A stretch of 64,000 bases of DNA from Clitoria ternatea (taxonomy: Eukaryota > Streptophyta > Magnoliopsida > Fabales > Fabaceae). Both the position numbers and the translations under genes were made by a program. Below are positions 1-11,756 of the stretch, piece by piece. The number at the start of each line of letters is the position of its first letter. Position 1 is the first letter of the stretch. Below the pieces are notes generated by a model that made no database searches, had not been told where the DNA came from, and was given only the letters and a program-made list of their open reading frames with translations. Location of the stretch: assembly GCA_037962975.1 (NCBI GenBank), contig CM075675.1, positions 46,546,501 through 46,610,500 of the forward strand, read 5' to 3'.

Positions 1-3000
1 TCGATAAGCGACTTCACCAATCCGTTCTAGTATTTGGTATAGTCCAATGTACTTCGGATTAAGCTTTTGGCTCTTTAAAATTCGACCTACACCCTTAGTT
101 GGTGAAATCCTTAGGAACACCCAATCACCCACTTGGAATTCAAGGGGTCTGTGCCGATTGTCATAATAGCTGTTTTGCCGGTCTTGAGTAATTTTTATCT
201 TCTCTCGGATTAAAGCGATTTGCTCATTCATCTCTTGAATCATCTCAGGCCCCAGATGAAGGGCATCGCCGTTCTCATTCCAACATAATGGAGTACGACA
301 TTTCTGACCATAAAGAGCTTCGTATAGAGCCATCCCAATGCTGCTGTGGTAACTGTTATTATATGCAAATTCCACCAAGGGTAAGTATTTTTCCCATGAT
401 CCACCCTGTTCCAGTACACATGCCCTTAACATATCTTCAAGAGTCTGTATAGTCCGTTCTGATTGGCCATCGGTTTGGGGATGGTAGGCTGAACTCAATT
501 TGAGCTCAGTACCCAATTGTTATTGCAAACTCCCCCAAAACCTTGAAGTGAATCGGGGATCCCGATCGGAGATAATGCTTGAGGGCACACCATGCAGTCG
601 TACGACCTCAGCAATGTACAACTTAGCTAATCGATCTAGCGACCACTTCATATTTATTGCCAGGAAATGCGCACTTTTGGTTAGTCGATCAACAATCACC
701 CAAATCACGTTGTATCCGGTTTGAGTGCGGGGTAGTCCGGACACGAAGTCCATGGCGATACCTTCCCATTTCCAGATCGGAATTTCTGGAGGTTGAAGCA
801 AACCTGGAGGTCGTTGATGCTCAACCTTGCACTTCTGACATATCACACAGGATTTCACGTACTCGATTATTGCCTTCTTCATGTTTGGCCACCAAAATTC
901 CTTTTTTAAGTCATGATACATTTTTGTTACTCCCGGATGTATACTCAGAGAGCTCTTGTGTGCTTCTGATAACACCGCCTGCCTGAAATCTCCATGTGCA
1001 GGCACTACCACTTGGTTCCTGAATCTCCATATACCATCGTCACCCCTAGTTATCTCCACATTTTTGCCTTGGTTCTGAGTATCAATCAGCCTCAGTAACT
1101 CTTTATCGTCTTTCTGCGCAGCTACCATCGACTCTAGAAATTCGTTGGAGATTTTTAACATTCCGATTGTCATTCGGTTTGGTGCGTTCATAGCAACTCC
1201 AACATTCATATCTCTAAAGCTTTCCAGCAATTCCTGTTCTCTACCCATTAGGTAAGCCACATGCAGTACCTTCCTGCTTAGCGCATCTGCCACAACATTC
1301 GCCTTGCCCGGGTGATACTTCAAATCGAAGTCATAATCCTTCAAATACTCTACCCATCTCCTCTGTCTCATATTTAACTCCTTTTGATCAAATAAGTACT
1401 TTAGACTCTTGTGATCACTGAATACTACAAAGCGAGTTCCATACAAATAATGACGCCAAATCTTCAGCGCGTACACTACTGCTGCAAGTTCCAGATCATG
1501 AGTCGGGTAATTCTCCTTATGTGGCCTTAATTGCCTCAAAGCATAAGCAATTGCCCGATCAGCTTGCATCAACACACACCCCAATCCAAATTTGGATGCA
1601 TCACAATATACTTCAAATTCCTATGTTACATCGGGCAGTGCAAGCACAGGGGCAGTCGTTAAACATCGCTTAAGAGTTTGGAAGCTTAATTCACACTTCT
1701 CCGACCACACGAAGGGGTTTCCTTTCCTTGTTAACCGAGTCAGAGGAAGTGCTATCCGAGAGAATCCCTCAATGAAGCGGCGATAGTATCCAGCTAATCC
1801 GAGGAAACTCCTGATTTCAGTTATTGACTTCGGCCTCTCCCAAGCCATAACCGCCTCAATTTTTGTCGGATCAACTGAGATTCCTTTTTGGGAAATTATA
1901 TGCCCCAAGAATTGTACACTACTCCCCCAGAAGTCACACTTAGATAGTTTAGCGTACAACTTCTTCTCCCGAAGTACTTGTAAAACAAGTCGAAGATGTT
2001 GAGCATGCTCCTCGTCCGAACCTCGAATATACCAAAATATCATCAATGAATACTACTACAAACTGGTCCAAGTACGGTTGAAAAGTCTGATTCATATAAT
2101 CCATAAAAATGGCAGGAGCGTTTGTTACTCCAAAGGGCATTACTACGTACTCGAAGTGCCCATAACGAGTCCGAAATGCTGTCTTTGGGATATCCTCCGA
2201 CCTCACTCGGATTTGGTGGTACCCCAACCTTAAGTCTATCTTAGAGAACACAGCGGCGCCTCGCAACTGATCCAGTAAATCATCAATCCGAGGTAGTGGA
2301 TATTTATTTTTGATTGTCAGTTTGTTCAGCCGCCGGTAATCAATGCACATCCGCATACTACCGTCCTTCTTCTTTACCAGTAACACCGGAGCGCCCCAGG
2401 CTGAGGCACTGGGTCGGATAAAGCCCTTTTCTAGTAATTCGTTTACTTATTTCTTCACTTCGGTTAGTTCCACCGAAGACATTCTATATGGCGCTCGGGA
2501 CACCGGTTCTGCCCCGGGAATCAAGTCAATAGAGAAATCAATCTCCCGACTGGGAGGTAGCTCCGGAATTTCTTCCGGAAAAACGTCAGAAAATTCATAA
2601 ACAATCGGAATATCACTTAGCAGGAGGTTATGCCGACCCTCCGAAGCGAATAAAACAACATACGTGGTTAGGACATCGCTCACCCCGTTCTTCATGTCAA
2701 GTTCCTGAGAGAAAACAATATTCTTCCGATAACAATCGACCAACACATGATTAGCAGCAAGCCAATCAAGACCTAGAATAACGTCTAAGTCCTTCAATGG
2801 CATACAGATAAAATTTACTCGAAAAGTACGGGCTTCGATTTGCATCGGTAGTTCCCTACACACTGTAGTTGCACGGAAAGTGGAACCAGTTGGAGTGGAA
2901 ACAATAAGAGCGTTCTCCATTAAACTGATTGGCAGATCAAGCCGTCGCACACAACTTTCCGAAATAAAGGAATGGGTGGCACCTGAATCATAAATCACAT

Positions 3001-4120
3001 CAACCAGATAACCACAGATGAGGCACTTACCCTGTACCAAATTGTCATTCCTCGTAGCTTCTGAAGCATCAAATGCAAATACTCGTCCGGTCATGGCGTT
3101 CTAGGCATCGCTAGATTGGGCGTCATATCTTCCCGCTTGTGGGTTCCCTCTACCAGCTCCATTCCGACCTCCTCTCGAGAAGTTGGAACCCCGGGTCCCA
3201 AAAGAGTTAGCTCGGTTATCCGTCCTGCTCTGCTGCTGCCTCTGAGGGCAATCGGGCCTGAGGTGCCCTGGTCGTCCGCACTGGAAGCACACAATCTGAT
3301 TAGCTTGGCAATGTTTGGCAATGTGTCCTTCCTGACCACAATTGTAGCATGTACGATTTCCAGGGGGATTACCCGATCGACCAGTGGAACCCCGACCAGA
3401 GGAGGATGAGGAGGTAGCAGAAGATTTGCCACCCCGGAAGAATTGACTCATCCTCTTGAAATTGAATCCTTTTGCCTTCAGTGGCTTTTTATCTTTCGAC
3501 TGGGACATCCGTTGTAACTGCACCTCTTCAGTCAGTCTTGCCTTGTTCACCAAGGTTGGGTAGTCCCTAATCTCCATTGGTACGATTACACTACGGAGCT
3601 CAATCCGTAGTCCAGCTTCGTATTTGGCGCACTTGCTACCTTCAGTCCCTTCCAACGAGAAAGGGTGGTAAAAATCACACAGCTCATCAAACTTGCTGGT
3701 GTACTCCGCTACAAACATCCGGTCTTGCTCTAACTTCAGGAATTCCATTTCTTTCCGGATTTTGTAGTTGTCCAGGAAGTATTTAATAAGGAACCTCCTT
3801 CGAAAATTCGCCCATACCAACGGCTCATTGGCTGCGTTTATCTACACCTTCATGCGGGACCACCATACTCTAGCCTCATCTTTTAGTTGGTAAGTAGCAA
3901 ATAAAACCTTTTGCTCTTCAGAGCACTCAAAATATTCAAAAACCTGCTCAATATCTCTGATCCAAATATATGCCCCATCATAGTTGTGTCCCCCTTTGTA
4001 AGTCGGAGGATTCCTTTTCAGGAATTTATCCAGAGTGGGACCGGACTCGGTCCTACTCATTAGCTGAGTAAATCTAGAAAAGAAATCATCTCTTCCCCCA
4101 GAACTAGTCTCTTCGGCCAT
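1..4120 (-). pseudogene. Decayed gag-pol polyprotein of element A
   Basis: The frame opens at 4120 with a gag N-terminus and runs left to base 1. Visible pieces are the gag core (4120-3450), two CCHC zinc knuckles near 3355-3255, an aspartic protease with a DSGA-type active site near 2990, reverse transcriptase with FIDDIL near 2055, RNase H (about 1600-1270) and integrase with its HHCC zinc domain (about 960-830) and first catalytic aspartate near 755. The polyprotein is broken by in-frame stops at 3842, 3101, 2447, 1621 and 520 and by a one-base insertion near 2017-2021. Several stops fit C-to-T decay of Trp or Gln codons, as expected for methylated transposons. It cannot encode a full protein. 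Integrase continues off the window. Confidence 0.92.
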
Positions 4121-5051
4121 TTAGTGATTCTACAATAAGCAAACACATCACCATTAATAACCAAGATCAGTCAGGGGATCGTAAATTTACCTTATATTCA
4201 TAGAATACCACGCCAGTGGAGTGCCAAGGGAACGGTGCCAGACCACACACAATCTCAACACAACAAAATACAATTAACTTTCATAAAACTATCACAATCA
4301 CTAGATCGGCCCACACACCGGCTCTAGAAAGAACCGCTCTGATACCAAGTGTAACGTCCTAAGTTATTTTTTTGCATTTATTTTTATTCAAACGATTACA
4401 TCTTACCATAAATTTTTCCTTTTCTTGAAAATTAATCGATATTTAGAGAAAAAGCAATTTAATTTGAACACAACGGATGGGAGAAAGGGAAATCAGGGTT
4501 TCTCACTTGAGCGAGGCCCCTTCTCGTCTAAGCGAGATTCCGGACTCTCACTTAAACGAGGTTCTATTCGCTGGAGCGAACACCTTTCACACATCGGATT
4601 ATACCAAGACATGCAACCGAACTTTCACAATTTCACTCTAAAAATGGTTCTGTGAACCCAAAGAGTTACCATGGAAGCATATGCAAATAACAGTGATATA
4701 TTTTAAAATATAGTTTTACATCTGATCCGATCTTAATTAAACACAACTAATACTTATACTAAGAAGTTCTTATACACACATATGACTCTATAAAGAGTCA
4801 CTCAAAGTCACTCGGACCCTGGCACCGTTCTCCCCCTTGGCGCAGCTCCATGGTTCCTTCCCCCTCCCTGTCTCTGGTTACTAAAAAAAAATGCAAGGGT
4901 GAGTGTTTGGCATTATAATTAATATAGAACGGAATTTAACATATACATGCATATTGATACATACACATCAAGCATCACCTGTAAGTAAGCATACCGAAAC
5001 ATAGTGTATTTCATGCAGTAACTATATTAAACCAATTACACAATTCTATCA

Positions 5052-5096
5052 CATTCATCGCATTCATCACATTCATCACATTCATCACATTCATCA
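5052..5096. repeat. 9-bp microsatellite (CATTCATCA)5 in the LTR of element A
   Basis: Five head-to-tail copies of CATTCATCA, the first with a G at its last base. It lies in the LTR, outside any reading frame. Confidence 0.9.
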
Positions 5097-5157
5097 CAAC
5101 TGACTCTCATACAATCTGACTCCTAGTATCCAGATACTAAAGGATTGGCCTTCAGCT

Positions 5158-5402
5158 GGGGGTCCTACTTAGCACCCCGTGAACCCTGCTTGGTTCACCG
5201 AGTCCTGCTTGACTCTCCACCTCGACCACTGGGTCCTACTTGACCACTGGGTAGCTCAACTGGGCACGAAAACCGCGGGAGCCGGAAATGAGGGGCTATC
5301 ATATACCGTCGGCCATCCCATACCACATAATCATTCAACAGTTTACCTTTCACATAATAATATCAATTCCTCATCACTCGGGTAGCCTGCTTGCTAGCCC
5401 GA
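5158..5402 (-). other. Cluster of hairpins with a common CTRCTT loop
   Basis: Five short inverted repeats share the loop CTGCTT or CTACTT but have different stems: about 5158-5178 (five-pair, imperfect), 5179-5198 (GTGAACC/GGTTCAC, perfect), 5200-5215 (GAGTC/GACTC, perfect), 5232-5245 (GGTC/GACC) and 5379-5401 (CGGGTAGC/GCTAGCCCG with one bulged base). In the sense strand of element A the loops read AAGCAG or AAGTAG. No function is known to me; RNA structure in the LTR transcript is the simplest inference. Confidence 0.75.
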
Positions 5403-8383
5403 CGTCCCATAACGATGATCATTTCAACATTTAATATCACAAGATCATAACATGATAAACTCAACCACATCCGATCTTCCACTAATTAATAAACTCAGTC
5501 ACACATGCACAAGCATAAACACACAATTACGTTTAGCAACATTTTCCTTAACCTGTTTACGTTACCTCAAAGGCCTGAATAAGAAGTGAGTCCTATTCTA
5601 ATTAATTATAACCCGAACACCCCCTTACTTTGGTTCCACGCTTCGATGATCTGTTCTCTGTGTCGATTCTTTCCTCCGAGCACTGGTTTCACAGTCTCAA
5701 CTCCGTCACTCAGTCTTCCGTTGCTTAGCCTACTACCTACGGATCATAAAGTATAGCTCATCACTTCAACGGCCTTAGTTCATGGATTGCATCTGGGCTC
5801 ACACTCACCAGAGGAGTGGAGAACAGCCACGAATATAGCCATGCATGGCTCTTAACGGCCAAAGAATAAAAGAAATAAGGGAATTACAATTGGAACGGAT
5901 CAGTAGACTCACCTTGAAGCCTCGATCATAGGAATGGGGTTAAATTGAAGTTTAGACACAAATGAAGTCCCTCTCCAGCGCATGCAAATCAGCGTTAAGA
6001 GAGGAGAGAAAAACGAAAGAGGAGGAATAGACCAACAACAAAGGTAACTTGTAAATAATGAAGAGGGAAGGAAGAGAATCTCCATATATATATAACTCAT
6101 GGGCAAGATCGTCTTTTCCTTTATTTTATTTGTATTCTTACTAAATTTAATTAATTTCACTATATTGAACTATTGCATAGTTATCAAATCAATTACACGT
6201 ATTTATTCCCTCAACGTTTAATTATTCACAATTCTCTAATACTTCGCAAGAGTATAGGCCCAATATGAATATCGGCCCCCGACGTCCTAACTTAGTGTTC
6301 ATACCTCGGAAATCCGAGCTACAACCTGAGAGATCGGATACCTCATTCGTGCTCATCTCTTGGTTACCTACATCCGTGGTTTCAGTCATTATGAGGTTAA
6401 TCCGGTCTATGACCCCGTGTGAGGCGCTCTCCTCACAACGATTGGACCAGACCGCCTAGCCCTGCCCGCTCTTCTCCTACACTTCCGATCTTTAACTCCG
6501 CCTGCTCGCGCTTCAGATACCGACCTCGACACCGGCTTTTCCAATCTTTGGCTCGGACAAAACAAATAAACAAATATTAAATAAAACTTCTAAAATATTT
6601 ACTAACATTTCCTATTTCTTATAATTCTCATTAAAACATCAGGGATGTTACAAAATATCACAATCACATGTATGACATGTAATGCTTTTAATACTATCTC
6701 ATTCAGTTTATGCATGTGAGCCCTTAAAGTTTTAGTTTGCACTAGGCCAACCAGGAGTTTACACTGTTCCATAATATCGGATAATAACATAAATGCCTTC
6801 ATAGCATATGAATAGCTCAACTGGCGTGGAAACACTTAGAGACTAGTCAGACTGAGAAAGTTTTTATTGTGAAAGTACCTGACACTAGGGAGCGACCCCA
6901 GGTCACCTGAAGCACCCTTTCAAACCTCTCATCCTAAGGCTCGCAATTAAGCCTCCTCTAATGTATCCTCGGTTTCTATAATCCGTCCCCAGGCAATATC
7001 ACATCTCATTTCTCTTTAATGATTCATGATGCATGAACTACTCGCATATTTAGTTGGTTAAGACTTTTAGAAACTCAATTATTAAACACCATAAATATTC
7101 ACAAAATCATCTCAATAAACTGTACATTCCCATAAGTTTTTCTTTGAACTTCTGTTATACAGAAATAAATTTAGTACAGTTTTTGAATTCAGATCTCACT
7201 AAAATTGAGTTTCCAAGTCTTAAATATCTCAAAACTTTCTTTTAAAAAAACTTCACATATTTACATAATCTTTCTCAATTTGAATCCTAACTAGATTGAG
7301 TTTAGAAATCTCAACTATAATAAAATATCCCTTAGTTATTTCATTGGGGAAAACTAAGATAATTTACTTTAAACTTTTGATTACTAAAAAAAATAATTTT
7401 TTAGAATCATTAACTAAGAATACTTAAAACTATAAAAATTTTCCTTTAATTCAAGAATTAATTATCTTAACCTTTAATTTTCATAAAATAGCTTCTTTCT
7501 AACACTAGATTTTATTCTAGAGATTAAAAATAAAGTTAATGAAAATAATTTCTAAGAAGAAATAAAAGACTAAAATAATTATAAAATACTTTCTCTTAAA
7601 ACTTTAAAGAGTAAGGTAAGAAAATTCTTACTGAGTTTTAACTTTCCGTCATGCTTACTATATGCTCAAACTTCATATCACAAGGTCATCAATCATTCAT
7701 CAACCACAATCAAGTATTGTAATGTTATCAATCACAATCAAATATCATCAATCATAAATATTATCAATCATAATTACATATCATCAATCACAGGCTAACA
7801 TTATAAATCACAATATCATTAATCAAAATCAAATATAGTTAATTATAATTAAGTCAAATCAACTAAATATCACTTATAAATATAATTCAAATTTTAATGG
7901 TTATTTAAATTAGTAGAGTTGATTTTGAGTCCTTATAGTTCATTCCTCGCACAGGTTTATATAAGTCCATATATATAATCCAGTCTTCACATAGGTATAG
8001 TTCAGTCCATACAAGTCATAATAGTCCAAGTCCTTGCATAGGTTCAGTCCAGTTTGCATAGGCTATCTAGGTATTTGCATAGGTATTCAGATCAAGTTAC
8101 ACAAGATACTCAATTTAAAATTTATTATAAATTTTTTAAAGTTAAACAGTTATTATTTAAAATAATAATATTATTAAATTTTAAAGGAGTAGGGGACTCC
8201 TCCCATTATTCTTATGTCTTTTCATATTATATTCCTATCCCACTCCCCCTTACCTCTTGTATACTGATTCGTTATTGAAAATCGGTGCGCACCTCGTCTC
8301 CGAGTTCTAAAACATACCAATTTCATTTTAATATAGTTACAAGATGAAAATTAAGATTACTACTTAAAGCAAAAATGGTAAAT

Positions 8384-8640
8384 TTTAAATAGTGAATAAT
8401 AAATAGTAAATCATGAATAGTAACAGTAAATAGTAAAATGTGAATAGTGCTAGTAAATAGTAAAATGTGAATAGTAACGATAAATAGTAAATCATGAATA
8501 GTAACGGTAAATAGTAAATCGTAAATAGTAACAGTAAATAGTAAAACGTGAATAGTAAAAGTAAATAGTAACAGTAAATAGTAATTTACTATTTGAATAG
8601 TAATTTACTATTGAAATAATAATTTACTATTTAGAATTGT
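8384..8640. repeat. LTR minisatellite of (T)AAATAGTAA / GAATAGTAAC words
   Basis: About 250 bp made of alternating blocks of TAAATAGTAA and GAATAGTAAC-like words. Homologous arrays of other lengths occur in the other LTRs of this family (about 11515-11760, 19275-19433 and 26497-26750). Confidence 0.85.
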
Positions 8641-9601
8641 AACTTAAAATAATATTATTTCTAGTATAATAATAGATTTCTAAAAACGATATGAAAATAA
8701 CCCTAAAAAAATATAAAAGAGAGGTATTCTTACCTTAGGATTTTAGCAGAACCTTCTTCCAAAAAAATTTATTTCTCTCTCTTACTTCCACCACTATCTC
8801 ACTAGCACTACTATATTAAGAAAACTTAATCTGAAATTGTGAATTCTAAAGAAGAATTCCTTCAGTATTTATAGGAAGAAAAATTACTATGTATTTCATT
8901 ATTTTAATATAAAAGTACTGTGCATTTTTTGAAAATTCAATCCTGGTTACTATGCACCTTTTGAAAATTTCGTACATGCATAGTATTTTGAATAGTAAAT
9001 GTCGGCTGAATTATTAAGCCAAATAGTAACCTTTCACTCGATATATTTTAAATATTCAAAATCAGTCCTTTTTGAAATTTAACGATATTATATCAGTTTT
9101 CACTAATTTTATGATAAGTAATATAAAGTTTAAATTTTAAAAATCTAAAATTTTCTGTTAATAAAAATTTATTCGTATGTTTTTGATTTTTTTACGATTG
9201 GTAAAAATCAAGATTTTATTCAAACCGATAAGTTTTAAATAAGTCTACTTGAAATGGATTTTAGAAAATTTTGTTATAATTTAAATTCACTTTCTTGTTA
9301 ATATTTTTAATTTTAAGTAACTTTATATGAATTTAAAATTATTTAAAATATATGATTTTATTAAAATATTTCAAAAAATTCCAGAAAATCATAAATATTA
9401 TGTAGATCAAAAGGTTCTAAAGAACCATAATCTAATTCCTTCAAAATTTTATTTTAAAATTCTAATAAGAGTTAAATCACAAATATATAAAAATATAAAA
9501 TAAAAGTTGTGAATAATAAATATATTGAAAATTCTTAATATAATTTCATTAATCAATGAATGCTAATTAAGTCATTTTAAAATTCTCATTCAAAATACAT
9601 A

Positions 9602-9643
<42 letters not shown>
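9602..9643. repeat. ATT trinucleotide microsatellite (about 14 copies)
   Basis: Uninterrupted ATT run near the start of the B-minus left LTR. The right LTR has a shorter ATT run at about 27724-27756. Confidence 0.95.
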
Positions 9644-9788
9644 TTATTTTATTTTAAAAAACAAATAATTAAATATAAATACCAAAATTTCATAAAAATG
9701 ATAATAATAAACTAACTAATAGTAAGTATTTCTCGTTAAAGATATATTAATATCTATTTTCTATTTATGTTGAAAATAGGATGTTACA

Positions 9789-10681
9789 ACTCTACTCCCC
9801 TAAAAGAAATTTCGTCCTTGAAATTTGATATTGTTAAATCTTACCAAGGATAAACTAAGTGAACTATCCTAATATGTTTTCTAGTTTTATTGATAATTAT
9901 ATATCCTTTCCTTGATGTTGTCATTTACTTCTTTTCAATCTTATCAGGTAATTTCTCCTAAACTCAAAAATATCACCCTCTTAATTTTGTTAACCATGCA
10001 CATCTTAAATTGATGATTAACTCTAAACACCTCAATAATTACATTTTTTAATCCATCAAAACATCACTTAATATAATCCGTAACATCTATAAATTAAAAT
10101 TCCTACTCGCAACATAGTAAAATAGATTGCTAAGAATTAATTACTGGACGACTAGCCATTGAACTAGCCGTTAAACTAGCCGTTATGACCGTTGCATCAC
10201 TCTCCTTTGCTTGCTTATAAATTTCCAATCCATTCTCACTTCCTATCACAACTTCAAGGTCTCTTAGTTTCTTTCTTCTATTTAATTTCTTCAATCTTTT
10301 CCCTTAAGCAATATTGTACTACTAGATGGCCAATCTCCCTAGAAGTGATGAAGAACGAAGGCGAGATGGACTACAGTTCGTGGTAACAAGTGCCTCACTT
10401 CTTATAATCATTATGGTGATTTCTCTAGTTTGGATATTTTTTGTATTGCCAAGACTCTTAGACCTTTATCTATGATGTACTAGATGTTCTACTTTATTTT
10501 CCTTAATGTAAGCGTGTATAATAAATTATCCTAGTGAGAATGGATAAATATGTCTTAGTTCATGTTGTACTTATTTATCTAGTTAAATCCTTGTGTTCTT
10601 TGCTTCATGACAATCCAGGGTATGTAATCATTTCTTATTGTCTTCTATAATGAATTAAATATTCCTTAACTAAGTGATTGC
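9789..10681 (-). other. Left part of the interior of element B-minus
   Basis: It begins with the polypurine tract and a stretch similar to the 3' interior end of B-plus (about 9789-9833), then about 850 bp of AT-rich sequence with no recognisable protein. A short open frame at 10192-10386 has no similarity I recognise and is not called. The interior resumes at 21465. Confidence 0.75.
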
Positions 10682-11720
10682 TGTAATACCCCTATTTTTA
10701 TTTTTATATTGAAATTTTGAAGGAATTAAATTATGAATCTTTAGAACTTTTTAACCTACGTATTATTTATGATTTTTTGGAATTTTTTGGAATTTTGGAA
10801 TTTTTTTAATAAAATAATATTTTAAATAATTTTAAATTCATATAAGTGACTTAAATTAAAAATATTTACAAGAAAGTGAATTGAAATTATAAGAAAATTT
10901 TCTAAAATCCGTTTCAAGTAGACTTATCTAAAAATTATCGGTTTGAGAAAAATCTTGATTTTTTCCAATCGTTAAAAAATTTGAAACGTATCAATAAATT
11001 TTTATTAACAGAAAATTTTAGATTTTTAAAATTTTAGCTTTATATTACTTATTATAAAATTAGTAGGGACTGATATAATATCGCTAAATTTCAAAAAGGA
11101 CTCATTTCGAATATTTAAAATATACCGAGTGAAGGGTTACTATTTGACTTAATAATTTTGCCGACAATTACTATGCAAATCACTGTACATGTATGAAATT
11201 TTCAAAAGATGTACAGTAACCTGGAATAAAAAATTCAAAAATGCATAGTACTTTTATATTAAAATAATGGAATACATAGTAAATTTTTTTCCTATAAATA
11301 CCGAAGGATTTCTTCTTTAGAATTCACAATTTCAGATTAAGTTTTCTTAATATAGTAGTGCTAGTGAGATAGTGGTGGAAGTGAGAGAGAGAAGAAAAGT
11401 TTTTGGAGAGAAGGTTCTGCCAAAATCCTAAGGTAAGAATACTTCTCTTTTATATTTTTTGGGTTATTTTCATATCGTTTTTAGAAATCTGTTATTATAC
11501 TGAAAATAATATTATTTTAAGTTACTATTCTGCATAGTAAACATTATTTTAATAGTAAATTACTATTTCAATAGTAAATTACTATTCAAATAGTAAATTA
11601 CTATTTATTGTTACTATTTACCGTTACTATTCACGATTTACTATTTACCGTTACTATTCACGTTTTACTATTTATTGTTACTATTCACGTTTTACTATTT
11701 ACTGTTACTATTCACGATTT

Positions 11721-11756
<36 letters not shown>

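Larger units (their letters stand above)
1..6652 (-). mobile_element. Element A: Ty3/gypsy LTR retrotransposon, minus strand, cut by the left window edge
   Basis: Reading on the minus strand from 6652 down, the order is 5' LTR (6652-4350), a primer-binding site complementary to initiator-Met tRNA (12 bases at 4336-4347), then gag, protease, reverse transcriptase, RNase H and integrase down to base 1. The order PR-RT-RH-IN places it in Ty3/gypsy. The 3' part of integrase and the 3' LTR lie outside the window. The 5' LTR abuts position 6653 in the middle of another LTR, so element A inserted into element B-minus; AAAAT (6653-6657) would be its right target duplication, but the left copy is not visible. 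The lineage is probably a Tekay/Del-like chromovirus, judged from the gag start and RT; the chromodomain region is outside, so this is inferred. Confidence 0.93.
4350..6652 (-). repeat. 5' LTR of element A (2303 bp)
   Basis: On the minus strand the LTR begins TGTAACATCCCTG and ends GGACGTTACA, giving the usual TG...CA ends. A two-base spacer separates it from the Met-tRNA primer-binding site. A run of alternating T and A near 6083-6097 could serve as the TATA box. Inside are a 9-bp microsatellite (5052-5096) and a cluster of hairpins with a shared loop (5158-5401), reported separately. Only one LTR is in the window, so insertion age cannot be estimated from LTR divergence. Confidence 0.9.
6653..9788 (-). 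repeat. 3' LTR of element B-minus, truncated by the insertion of element A
   Basis: Closely similar to 24775-27898 (a few percent divergence by eye) and, in reverse complement, to the LTRs of B-plus. The inner end reads GATGTTACA at 9788 and is followed by the polypurine tract. Internal landmarks are a run of degenerate CAATCATCAATCA-type repeats (about 7680-7860), a minisatellite built from AATAGTAA words (about 8384-8640) and an ATT microsatellite (9602-9643). The outer end is missing because element A begins at 6652. Confidence 0.88.

Noticed and set aside
10192..10386. 64-codon open frame in the B-minus interior
   Set aside because: Short, no similarity, in a non-coding retrotransposon interior.
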